A program made the position numbers and the translations under genes. 64,000 bases of DNA from Notolepis coatsorum. Its lineage: Eukaryota > Chordata > Actinopteri > Aulopiformes > Paralepididae. Positions 22,336 to 33,168 of the stretch are shown one piece after another. How positions within the stretch are numbered: position 1 is the stretch's first letter; every line of letters begins with the position of its first letter. The notes beneath the pieces are model-generated. The model worked only from the letters and a program-made list of their open reading frames with translations, did not search any database and was not told the DNA's origin. The stretch lies in contig OZ020590.1 of the NCBI GenBank assembly GCA_963971535.1, positions 153,616,034-153,680,033 on the forward strand, given 5' to 3'.

Positions 22336-22540
22336 GCAAGGCCCTACAAGTTAAAACTTAAAGGAGTTACATTTAGCAGAAACGAGTGAAATAAGGAGCT
22401 ATATTTCAAACTTAATCACCTCCCCTCAGCAGAGAGCGGCAACACAATCGGGACGACAGACAGCGCGATATGCAATGAGGTGGTGTGACAGGATCTCACT
22501 GCCACCTAGTGGTAGCTGTTGTTACTGTATGTACTGTGTG

Positions 22541-22711
22541 GATTGATTGAATTGATTGATTGAAAACTTTATTAACAGATTGCAGAATGGGTACAATACA
22601 GTACAGCTCAATACACACAATTGTTAAGGGGATGCAGACCAGAGCACCGGAACACTGTACAACTGTACAAGCAAAACTGTACATTGGAATATTGACAAAA
22701 CCATATGTAGC
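22541..22711 (-). mobile_element. LINE family A 3' end
   Basis: A (GATT)n tail, then 'aaaactttattaacagattg' and the family A 3' UTR with an internal deletion, up to 'attgacaaaaccatatg'. Confidence 0.85.
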
Positions 22712-23100
22712 ACCTGTGTCACTAACAGTAACAGCTGTTCGCCACGGGCACAGTTCTAGGTTCGAATGAGGAGAGGAGTAATATGCACAATTAAAAGAAT
22801 AGTAGACCAGAGACAGAGTTATAACAATAACCGGTGTTTTAATTAAAAGCGTGCTAGCTAAATAGTAATAATACATACAGACGTAAAGTACAAGTAATGC
22901 CTTTCGGGAGGGTTAGTTCGATATCAAGTCCTAGGTTGATTGGATCAACACATTGGGGTTCGTTCAGACGTCTCTGAGGTTATCATTGGTAACTCTATAT
23001 CCGTTTATCAGGGAATGCAAATACCTTATTAGGTGAATTTGCCCTTTAAACCATCTTTCTTTACAGGAGAACCATCAGTGATTCAGCTATAATCAATATG
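22712..23100. other. Unassigned sequence
   Basis: Between the LINE tail and the repeat at 23101 I see no gene or terminal repeat. Confidence 0.4.
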
Positions 23101-23242
23101 TCATCTAGAATGTTCTATTATGACATCACCACAAACGTTCTAGAAGGTTCTATGTTCTAGAATGTCCTATTATGACATCACCACAAACGGTCTAGAAGTA
23201 AAGGTTCTATGTTCTAGAATGTTCTATTATGACATCATACTG
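23101..23242. repeat. Repeats rich in heat-shock-element-like motifs (I)
   Basis: About three imperfect units combine a TTCtaGAAtgTTC-type motif with 'tattatgacatcac'. Alternating TTC/GAA triplets spaced by 2 bp occur near 23105, 23137, 23153 and 23210. This is the pattern bound by heat-shock factor. Related units recur at 26973-27095 and 30696-30853. Confidence 0.7.
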
Positions 23243-23490
23243 TGATTAAGCATTTATCCTTTAATTCCCCCTTCTTATAGGAGAATATCCGTACCCATAT
23301 ATCAAGTTAAATCAAATCAAATACAAAATACAATATCAAAATAACACAAGGTGAACGGGGTCGACGCCCTTGGAAGTCCTTGTAGTCTCGTTCAGTTCAA
23401 GCCTACCGGACTGTTGGTGTAACAAGAGTTGAGCATCAGGGGTATTCACATCAGGCTGGCATTAGCCTTGAGTTATATCAAATGTTCCGG

Positions 23491-26400
23491 GGTTGGCTCG
23501 CCATCGGGTATCGGTCCGGCACACCACCTCGTCCCGTGTGGGCACACGTGGTGATGGGTGGTCTGGACTGCTCCGGGATGCTGGTTGAGAATTGCAGGTT
23601 TCAGTCTGTTGGTTAGTCCCGTCCGTCTGGTCAGTGCTGCTGCATGGTTCGGATGTCGAGGAGAAGAGAGGGATGGCTTCTTCTTCTTCTTCTTCTTTTG
23701 AATTTCCGGCAGAGTAGACGCATCGTGGCGTATTACTGCCCTCCGCACTTCTTTTGATGATCTCTTCTTCTTCTTCTTCTTCTTCTTCTTCTTCTTCTTT
23801 CTTGGCGTATTTCTTCCCTCCTCATTTCTTATACTACACTAGTGGTGTTCCATCTTTAGGCCTCTTCAACTCACACTTTCTCCTTCTTCTCTGCTCCTCT
23901 TGCCTGTCCAATACTAATACATACACTAACGCTATATCCTCTGGTACAACTCTGAAGCATGCAGAAATGTCAGCACTGCCTCTGTGATCAACTGGTGGTT
24001 CTCATTATCCATGCCAAAGAATGATTTAAGAGAGAAGGAAGATACTCCCAGCTCTACCAGACTTTTATAAAAGATTTCCCTCTCTTTCCTATACCTTTCA
24101 CATTTTAGGAAGACATGCCCGACAGTTTCAGTCTCTCCACATTCACACTCCCCATCTGGATGTTTGCCCACAATGAACAAGCTACTGTTCAACCCACAGT
24201 GCCCCAGCCTCAGTCTACACATCTTCACCCTATCACTCCTTGACCCATATCCCTCCACCTTGATCTTGACCCGAGGCTGCAGAGAGAAATAGTGCCTTCC
24301 CTTGGTCCCCCTTTCCCACTCATCCTGCCACTCAGCCTCAACTCCTTTCTTTATCTTATCTCTGAGTTCTACTCTTCCCATTGAAATACCTATCTCTTCC
24401 TCCCTTCCCAGGCTCTGTTTGGCAAGGGAGTCAGCCATCTCATTCCCCGCAATCCCAGCGTGTCCCGGGATGCAACAAAACTCCACTGACCAGCCTGCCT
24501 TCGCAATCCTATATAAAACCAACATTATTTCCTGAATGAGATCAGGGCGAGCTTTAGACCCACCTGCACTCAGAGCCATCAGTGCAGCAGCCGAGTCAGA
24601 GCATATAATCACCTGGCTTGGTCCCACTTCCTCCACCCACCACAATGCCCAGAGGATGGCAAGCAACTCTGTCACAAATACTGAGCTGCCATCGGATATT
24701 CTTTGTCCCTTACCGATCCCTAACCAAGGCACCCACCACCCAAATCCTGCCCTCCCACTTTCAGGATCCACAGAGCCATCAGTGTACACCTCCAGAGCCC
24801 CTGATTCCAGAAGGAACCTCTCTATTTCCTCCACAATCTCGCCCTTATCCTCCTCCTTCAAGAACCTAAGTTCAATGACTCGATCAGGCAATAGCCAAAA
24901 TGGCACTGATAGCCACCGAGTGTGCTCCGCCACTCCCCCCTGATGCAGTCTCAACTTCCTGGCCCACTGATCAATACTGGCCAAAAAAGGTTTATACTTA
25001 TCCCCATCTCCTGAAAGTAAACACCTAGCTGGGAAGGACAGACTTGTCCCACTCAATTTTGCCCAGTACTGTAGCCCTAACTTTACTCTCCTCAGGTTTA
25101 GGGGCAACTCCCCCATTTCCACCAATAGTGCTGAAGCAGGGGTGGTCTTAAAAGCTCCACAGCAGATTCTCAAAGCCTTGCACTGAAGCACATCCAGCTT
25201 TCGCAAATTAGACTTGGCCGCAGAGCCGTACACATAACAACCATAATCAATTGTTGACCTGATCATCGCCTGGTATATCATGCACGTGGTCTCTCTATCC
25301 GCTCCCCACCCACTCCCAGCCAAACTTCTCAGCACATTCACTATTCTTTCACACTTTGCCAGGATTTTCTCTATATGAACAGCCCAATTCAATCTTTCGT
25401 CAAACCAAACTCCCAAAAATGTAAACACCTTTACTCTCTCTAAGGGAGATCCATACATAACCAGCCTTCCCCTAGGCACCCTCTTTCTAAAACCAAAAAT
25501 CATATAATTAGACTTAGAGGTGGATATTTTAAAACCCCACTTGTCTCCCCATTCCTCTACATCCCCCAGAGCTCTTTGTACCTGCTTTAAACAATACTCA
25601 ACATTCTTCCCTCTTTTCCATATGGCCCCATCGTCCGCAAATAAAGACAACCCATATCCTTTTCCAATTTGCCCAAAAATGTCATTAATCATCACATCGA
25701 AGAGGACCGGACTAATCACGCTTCCTTGCGGGGTGCCATTTTCTATTTTTACAGTTTTTGAGGTTTGCCCCCCCACACGTACTTGGATCGTCCTGTCTAA
25801 TAGAAAATCCTTTATCCAATTAAACAATCTCCCTCTAACTCCTAGGTCATACAATTTCAAAAGCAGCCCCTCTTTCCACAAAGAGTCATACGCCTTCTCA
25901 ATATCCAAAAATACACTTATCACTACTTCCTTATTGTCAAAAGCCTGTCTAATGTCCTGGTCTAGAACAGCTACTGATTCCATTGTAGACCTGCCATTTC
26001 TAAACCCATTCTGATACCCAACATAAAGATCCTTACTTTCTAAAAAGTAAACTAATCTATTAGTAATCATCCTTTCCATAATTGTACACAATACAGACGT
26101 CAAGGCTATGGGTCGGTAAGACCCTGGGTCAGCCGCTACTTTACCTGGCTTCAAAATAGGAATGATGACGGCATGCTTCCACTCCTTTGGCAAGCAGCCT
26201 TCTAGCCACACATTATTAAACAAACCCAGTATTTCAATCATTACAAATTCGTCCAAATTCTTAAATAATTCATAGGATAATCCATCTCTGCCAGGCGTCG
26301 TATTTGCACCAGCCTGGATAGCATCCCCTAACTCTTTCATTGTAAAGTACAAATTAATCGGATTATTATTTTCTGAGCTTCTTCTCAACTTCCACTCATT

Positions 26401-26972
26401 CTGCGATAGCAGTTCAGACCTCTTTCTCCCTCTCTCCTCCCCCAGACTCCCAGAGTTATGCACTGCCTGAAATGCCTCCACCAGCATGTCTGCCTTCTCT
26501 TTATTGGTTACTGCTTCTACCCCCCCCTTCTGAATCACTGGAATCGAGCTTTTTTTTATATATTCCAGCCATTCTGTGTACGACTGCCCACATCTGCCTC
26601 ACAGAAGTCTCAGGGCCTAGTGTTTCACAGAACTTCCTCCAACTACTCTTTTTAGCATCTTTAATAACTCTTCGTGCTACTCCCCTTAACCTCTTATATT
26701 CTACTGACTGGCACAACCCTGGATACCGTCTCACCCTCTTGTATGCTTTATTCCTATTCCTTACAGCTACGTCACATTCTTTATTCCACCAGGGAACCAT
26801 CCTTCTAGCTCTGGGTTCCTCCTTCATAGGGATTGTGCCCTGCGCTGCCCTATGTATCATCTCACTAAGAGAAGCATTCCACTCGTCTACACTCCCCTCA
26901 GAGTCAATCTCTCCTACCCACTTTCGGGCCGCCTCCAAGAACTCTTCCCAATTAGCTTTCGAAAAATCCAAG
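23491..26972 (-). mobile_element. Nimb/I-group LINE, ORF2 part
   Basis: A minus-strand non-LTR element encoding RT and RNase H, followed by a 3' UTR with (GAA)n stretches. It is 5'-truncated before the endonuclease. A possible target duplication, atgttccgg, lies at 23482-23490 and 26973-26981, but about 190 bp separate the (TTC)n tract from the left copy, so this is tentative. A 3' UTR shared with 32520-32650 identifies the same family there. Confidence 0.75.
23932..26971 (-). pseudogene. Nimb/I-type LINE ORF2: RT, RNase H, zinc-knuckle tail
   Basis: Two overlapping frames (26971-26501, then to 23932) are joined by a frameshift in a run of Cs near 26520. The order is: linker with MVPWWNKECDVAVRNRNKAY; RT domain (GSYRPIALTSVLCTIMERMI, VFLDIEKAYDSLW, GTPQGSVISPVLF, catalytic FADD); RNase H (VYTDGSVDPESGRAGFGWWV, FVTELLAILWAL, SDSAAA, IPGHAGIAGNEMAD); and a C-terminal CXCX8HX4C motif (CECGETETVGHVFLKC). 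RNase H inside the ORF points to the I/Nimb group and not L2. More than 860 codons stay open, so decay is mild. The N-terminal endonuclease is missing. Confidence 0.85.
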
Positions 26973-27095
26973 ATGTTCCGGAACGTTCTATTATGACATC
27001 ATACGGTGACATCACAAAGGTTCCAGACCCTTCTATCATGACATCATACGCTGGTTCTAGAATGTTTTACGTTCTAGAAAGTTCTTACCTAATAG
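26973..27095. repeat. Repeats rich in heat-shock-element-like motifs (II)
   Basis: It begins atgTTCcgGAAcgTTCta, a perfect three-unit heat-shock element, and continues with two 'tatgacatcatac' blocks and a second cluster, gTTCtaGAAtgTTT ... gTTCtaGAAagTTC. It directly abuts the 5' end of the Nimb-like LINE. Confidence 0.7.
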
Positions 27096-27147
27096 CATTA
27101 ACTATTTATGTCCCTATGATAGTTATGAATCTGAACCCTGGGTTACA

Positions 27148-27306
27148 CATACTTGGTAATTTACTGTGCATTGGAGGGGGTTGGGTTAGGACATTTACAG
27201 GGGCCAGTTTCGAATTGCAGTCTCCCGTAGGTGTTCTTTGAGAGTGGTTTTGAAAGTGGGTAGTGATTCACATTCCTTTACCGCTTTGGGTAGGGCGTTC
27301 CACATA
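27148..27306 (-). mobile_element. LINE family A fragment
   Basis: Part of the family A 3' UTR and the end of its ORF (complement of the NALPKAVKECESLPTF segment). It is cut at 27306, where the unclassified repeat begins. Confidence 0.8.
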
Positions 27307-27881
27307 GTGCGGTGGCTTAGCAAAAAAAATTGGACGCGCCGGACAAAAGCACCAATTTTTTTCCACGTGTTCCCCATCACCATAGCTTTCATTTTGGGGT
27401 AGGGGCCACATCATCATGATGAATTTCAAGATGGCTGCCATGTAAAATCAAGGTTCTGCCCATTAATAAATATCTTGGTCCATAGCGCGCTCAATATTTG
27501 AGCGAACACAAAGGTATTGGTATCCCTGTAAACTAGAGAAGCTAAGCTTTCCATTGGTACCATATTCATTAAGCCCAATTGTTGGGAAGGGGGTTTTAAT
27601 AGGCAATGATTCAAAATGATGTAAAATGTTCGCTTAGAAAAAACGGCCATGCTCATCTTCCAAAAGGTCCCTTGGCTGTTCGCATGAATATATCAGAGTG
27701 AACATTGGTTTTATAGGTACCCCCAAGCCTCTTCTTTCCAGACATACCCACTTCGTCCAACTTGCATGCTATTTGGGGCAATAATCAAGCAGGTTTGTGC
27801 ATGTGGTACAAATGTGTCGAACATTGGGTTAGGGTTTGTTGTTAGAATGTTGAACATAGAAGATCAATTTTGGTGTCAAAC
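27307..27881. repeat. Unclassified dispersed repeat, copy 1
   Basis: The segment 27400-27881 recurs in inverted orientation at 38975-39475, sharing blocks such as 'gcgctcaatatttgagcg', 'aagcttagcttctctagttt' and 'caagcaggtttgtgcatgtg' (in one or other orientation). Its left end (27307-27400, 'gacaaaagcaccaattttt') recurs inverted at about 41805-41930. No protein frame. No terminal repeats found. Right boundary is a hAT insertion. Confidence 0.7.
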
Positions 27882-28549
27882 TAGGGCTGGACGGTATGGT
27901 CTAAAATGTATATCACGGTATAATTTGAAGCATAGACGGTAACGGTATATATCACGGTATATTAACTTATCTTAAAATGTCTATATAAATGCTTCTGAAG
28001 GGGTAAACACTGTTATTCTGTTACAGCTGTTGAGCTCTATACTATAGGCTGCTATAGTGGAGCCAGCTAACGTTAGCTTGCTGAGGCTAGTACATCGACA
28101 GTTAACATTACATAAGGTTTTAGCGCGACGTGGGCATTCCAGAATGGCGAGGATGCAAAGCATGTTAGACCATTGGACTCGTCGCAGAGTTTACATTACA
28201 CATAGAAACTGTGCGACTTGCGAGAGAAGTTGTCACACAGCCTTCAAACGCAGGGTGGAAGAGCTAGTTTGCGTCTGTGTATTATGAAATAACAATTGCG
28301 CGTTGACACGCCCACTGCGTGAAGCCTCTGTGCTCCTAAATAACTTTTTCCAGTTCGCACATCTGTTATGACTAATTCTATCTATTTTTAGGGGCAAATA
28401 CGAGTGAAATAGTCGCGCCCTGGCTGTGGTTACATGACGTCATTGCTATTTTAGAGCTGCTCTACCGGTTACAAGGTATAGTCAAAATCCATACCATAGT
28501 GCAAATTCATACCGTTTATACCGTATACCGTTTATACCGTCCACCCCTA
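27882..28549. mobile_element. hAT-type MITE, 668 bp
   Basis: The left end TAGGGCTGGACGGTAT and right end ATACCGTCCACCCCTA are imperfect inverted repeats extended by 'ataccgt' motifs. The perfect 8-bp target duplication tgtcaaac lies at 27874-27881 and 28550-28557. Short frames inside show no recognised protein. Confidence 0.85.
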
Positions 28550-28691
28550 TGTCAAACTACACAGCTATCACCCCCTTACATCCCCCCTCCCTCTTCTCCC
28601 CTACTCTCGCTACCTTACTTATACCCACCCCACCAATGCTCCTCATCTTCCTAGCCCTCTCCACCTGCTCCTCACTACCACACCCTACGGC

Positions 28692-29717
28692 AGGGGTAGG
28701 CAACCTTAGGCACGCGTGCCTGCATAGGCACGCGGGGGCATTTGCATAGGCACAGGGGCAGCAGTAAAAAAAATATACGTTTTTTTTTTTTTTTTTTTCT
28801 ATGAAATATTATAGTGAAATATTTTGCACTGTTGTCGCATTTATCTTGTTGAAATCCTCCAACAGGTTCTTTTTACTACCACATATTTAATTGAGACCCT
28901 TTATTTGTTTATTATTTCAATTTAGCTGGAAATACATTGCTACATCATTCAGTAACATTTGCAGAGCCTTATAACAAAAACATTATTACGGTGACCATTG
29001 TGACCAGTGGGATTAATCAACTAATTTTATTATTTATTTTTCTATTTCATTGAACATTGCACATGTTAAAAGCCATATGTTTTACTCAAAATGTGAGTAT
29101 TACCAAGTTAACTTGTGTTCTTAAAACAATGACAATAAACATAGTTTTATTAGGTTGAAATAATGTGGTTGTGTACTTATTTTTCTGGATTATTATGGAT
29201 TGAAAACTGAAAACCTTAATGCACAGTAACTGAACTCAATATTTTTAAGTTCTGGTAACTTATTATTATATATTTTTTACAGTGTAGTCTTGCGATCAAT
29301 CAAAACTTATTTACACGATATACCTCACATTCACCCTCCATTCACATCCTGGTGTTCTCCTGGTGTTCTCCATTAGGCCTGTAGGTGGAGCTATGACAGC
29401 CCACGTACAGTACACACACCGATGGTGTGTGATGTGTCCAAAAATGAATGGGCAAATGTGAGTGAAATGGTCGCACTGTATGCAGCTGTTTGTCTGCATT
29501 GCATTCCCCCCCCCCAACTCAGATTTAGGGTTGATACAACCATCATAATAATATTGTTAATAATAACAATAATGATAATGATGTAATAATGTAAAAATTA
29601 TCATTAAAAATACCTGATTATGAGAAAAAATATTTACGATGCATGGAATATTGTTGAGGCACACTAGTTACAACTATATTTCAAACAGGCACTCCATGTC
29701 AAAAAGGTTGCTGAGGG
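28692..29717. mobile_element. hAT-like element inserted in the ORF1 fragment
   Basis: The left end CAGGGGTAGGCAACCTTAGG resembles hAT termini. The inverted counterpart 'aaggttgc' is seen at 29706-29713, but the last bases are scrambled and no duplication of ccctacgg remains. The interior is AT-rich with no transposase frame. Confidence 0.55.
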
Positions 29718-30115
29718 GTCAGATTACCATCCCAGAAAACTCTCGCGTACTTTACCTCACCTAATTGCTCGACAATGAGTTTGGGCAACTCGAGCCTACC
29801 TACTTTCCTCACTCCCCTCTCCCCCTCAAGCCTAACCACTATATGAATCACTTCTGCAACATCATTTCCTCCACCCTCGCCTTCTGACCCACTTGAGCTA
29901 TCGTCCCTCACTTTCTTCCTCTTGCTCTCCTTCCCCTCACTTACCTCCCTCTTCTTCTCCTCCTTCTCCATATCGTCACCATCCGACCCCTTACCCTTGC
30001 CCTGGCTATTCTCGCCCCCATCACTGTCGCTCCTCCCCTTTCCCTCACTTACCCTCCTCTTCTTCCCCACCCTTTCCCACCCTTCTTTCTCACTCTCCTC
30101 CCCACTATAGCCTGC

Positions 30116-30625
30116 GAACCCCAGCTACTAGGACGGAGAGGCTTAGGCTAAGCTTCTTCCCCCAGGCCATCAGAGCCTTGAACAATGAACATTGAGAGAC
30201 ACAGAAACTGAACTATCCACACACAAGCACACACAAGCACTTACACGACACGCACGCTGAGCACGCTCACACACTAGCAGCCACTTTAACACTCATGCCG
30301 CACATACGCACACTTATGGCCAGAGGAAAGGCCACTTTAAATTAGTATAACATCAGGAACAGTGTATTGCACTACTAAAGCTACCTAGCATGTCCTATAT
30401 GCTCTGTAAATACTATGTACAGATACCGAGATGGCACACCATGTACCTGTTTATTGCACTGTTGTTTTTACTGGATTCTATTAATATGTTGTACCACTGT
30501 ATTTTTTATTGGATTCTATTATATGTTGTACCACTGTATTGCACATCGTCGCGGGCAAGACCAGCCGCATTTCATTGTATACCTGTATGCCGTGACAATT
30601 AAAACTCTTGACTTGACTTGACTAT
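30116..30625 (+). mobile_element. L2-group LINE 3' end (family B-like)
   Basis: A short in-frame end, RTERLRLSFFPQAIRALNNE, matches the C terminus of the intact LINE ORF at 44224-47220. A 3' UTR follows, with a tail of (CTTGA)n at 30608-30622. The flanks share 'actata' (30108-30113 and after the tail), a possible short target duplication. Confidence 0.75.
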
Positions 30626-30685
30626 ACTCCATTCTGTCACAACCCGACTCCTTCCCTTTGCCCTGAGACTTGTTTAATATTTGTG

Positions 30686-31208
30686 TATCGATACACAAAT
30701 GTTCTAGAATGTTTGATGACAGCATACTGTGACATCACGAATGCTCTAGAATGTTCCATTATGACAGCATACTGTGACATCACAAATGTTCTAGAATGGT
30801 TGACTATGACATCATACTGTGACATCACGAATATTCTAGAAGGTCTATTATGACAAATAATACGGTTCAATGACTTTATCTAAATCCAATCAATATTCCT
30901 AATGCCGTTTCAATGTAAGGTTATAAAGATAAACATATAAACATTCATATAATACAATAACCTAAATATATAGCTTTGGCTCCTCTACAATACACTTACC
31001 TAGGATTTGACTTGATTCAACAACAAAGCAGTCGGGGCAATGGCAAGCCGAAAACGGTCGAAAGTGTAGTTATTTGAATTTTCGGATTTTTTTTTTCGAC
31101 TGAGGTAGGTAGATTACATTTTTAGAGACTAAAGTACAGAAAAAGGGTACCGTCGGGTACCGGTATCGATTCACAGGTACCGGTACCGTATCGGTTCAAA
31201 TGTGAACG
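30686..31208. mobile_element. hAT right-half fragment, duplicate of 36641-37066
   Basis: About 430 bp nearly identical to the right end of the large hAT at 31927-37086, ending in 'ggtaccggtaccgtatcgg'. The terminal 'tacccatcccta' is missing. It includes 3.5 copies of a 45-bp unit (30696-30853) with TTCtaGAAtgTTx and 'gacatcac' motifs, against fewer in the other copy. Confidence 0.8.
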
Positions 31209-31248
31209 ATAAATAAAGATCAAATCAAATCTAACTGAAGAAGTTATC

Positions 31249-31857
31249 CAGAGTCGGCGCCAGAACCCATTTAACAGGGGGGCATATGGTAATTTCGGGG
31301 GGGCATACATTCCCTAAATAAAATATAGGCTTCACGAATTTCCCGCAAACCAACACACATTTCAAAACATGAGTGCGCACACCCCTTCCTGACATAGAGC
31401 GACACGAGCGAGCGAGAAAAAGTTATTAAAATGTATTCGTTTCAATCCTGACCTGCCGCGAGCGACAGTGAACTGAGCAGCGATGTCGTTCACCCCTCAA
31501 ATATTCGCTCACTGTGTCTCTAGTTGAGCGATTACTCGGCCGAGTCCCGCCCCTAAACACTTTTTATTGGTTGAGAATCGCAGGCTGCTTTGCCCCTGTG
31601 TGCTTCCAACCCAGGTAACACACACACAGACACACTCTGACACGCGCTGCGTCATATCAGGACAGTGTCGTGCGCGATTTCGTCTCCAATTCGCTCGCTC
31701 TTTCTTTCTCACGTCACAAACACACTCGCGTCTCGCGCACACACACACACAAATTAAACAGTATGAAATATAATAATTGCCCATGACGTTTGGAGGGGCA
31801 CAGTGCGCCATCTGGGGGGGCATGGCCCGCGAATGCCCCCCCATGGCGCCGACACTG
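31249..31857. mobile_element. hAT-type MITE, 609 bp
   Basis: Ends CAGAGTCGGCGCCA and TGGCGCCGACACTG are inverted. The 8-bp flanks aagttatc (31241-31248) and cagttatc (31858-31865) match at 7 of 8 positions. The interior is CpG-rich with (AC)n and 'gagcgacacgagcgagcgag'. No protein. Confidence 0.8.
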
Positions 31858-33168
31858 CAGTTATCCCTCTTCTAACAAGAGAGAAAAACGTATAGTTTAG
31901 CTTTAAACTATAACGTCATTGCTTATTAGGGATGGGTACCGAATTGGGTACTTTTAAAGGTACTTACCGAAACACATCGGTACTACCGAGTATCGATTCA
32001 CGTGAGATACCGTAAAAGAAAGAAAAATTATTCTTTTTTGTTGCACTTTTTTTTATATTTTTTTTAACCTTTTTTCTTTTCATGTCAACGTTCACACGCA
32101 CAATATACGTATCAGGGCCGACGTTCCACTCTATTGGTTAAAGTTGCTTACTCGTGAGTAGTACGTTCGTTGATAAAGAAAAATAAGGTCCACAGCCGCT
32201 CCAGTGTAAAACAGATATCCAAATGGTTTATTTCTCTTCCACAGCGAAGTCTTTCTTTACAGAAGTGATCCTAAAGCTATTTTCCTAAATATTCACGTCA
32301 CTACAAGGTAAGAAAACTGTATTTTCCCCGTCTCCAAAATCACCGCCGACTCGACACATGGAAATTCCTCCTCACCTGAAAGCCGTAAATCAACTTGCCG
32401 GCTCTTTCCACAGCAAAACGGTCGGCAAGGCACCTTGGTTGAGAGATGCAGGCTTCAATCTATGTTGTTTAGTCTATCCGTTCAGTACTGCTCAGCACTG
32501 TTTCAAGATGCACAATGAGCTCTTCTTCTTATTTTCTTCTTATTTGAATTTCCGGCAGAGTAGACGCATCGTGGCGTATTACTGCCCTCCGCAATTCTTT
32601 TTATGGGCTCTTCTTCTTCTCCTTCTTCCCCTTCTTCACCTTCTTTTTCTTCTTCTACTGGACCCCGTCATCAACTACATTGTCCATTGGAGTGCAGCTA
32701 CTGCTGCTACTTCCTGCCTGAGCCCCCCTCCGCGGGACCCTCCTTGCCCCCTGCTATCTTATCCTGGGCTGCTTTGTCCCTCGCAGCCTTGTCCCTCGCA
32801 GCCCCCTCAGCCAATTCATTACACACCTCCTTCCAGTCCAGACCTTCCAATCCCAGATGTTGAACCGCTATCCTAACAATCATCTTCACCATCTCTGTTC
32901 TACCCTTAGCCTCTGCCATACCAGTAACTACCCCTGCCACGAAGGCCACAATACCTAATTTCTCCTCCCTTCCCCTCTCTCTTTCCACCTGCTCTACCCT
33001 CACTGCCAAATGCCCTCCTTCAACCCCCTGCACCCTTTCTTGGCTACCCTGTCCTGCCCTGCTAACCGCCCCAGCATACGTCAACTTACCCTCCCTTCTC
33101 TCTCTCCGATCCGCGACCTCCTTCATCATCACCTCGCACCCCCGAAACGCTACACTATGCTCCCCACC

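Larger units (their letters stand above)
28560..30690 (-). pseudogene. Nimb-like LINE ORF1 fragments, split by two insertions
   Basis: Minus-strand ORF1 sequence is seen at 28560-28691, 29718-30115 and 30626-30680. It matches 35661-36260 in order. The best preserved stretch (about 29720-30070) encodes a Lys/Glu/Asp-rich region followed by IHIVVRLEGERGVRKVGRLE and a short C-terminal piece. It is interrupted by a hAT-like element and by a LINE 3' end. Such ORF1 proteins bind the LINE RNA; here it is dead. Confidence 0.7.

Noticed and set aside
24302..24943. Plus-strand frames opposite the RNase H region
   Set aside because: They are the antisense of the Nimb-like ORF2, which carries clear catalytic motifs.
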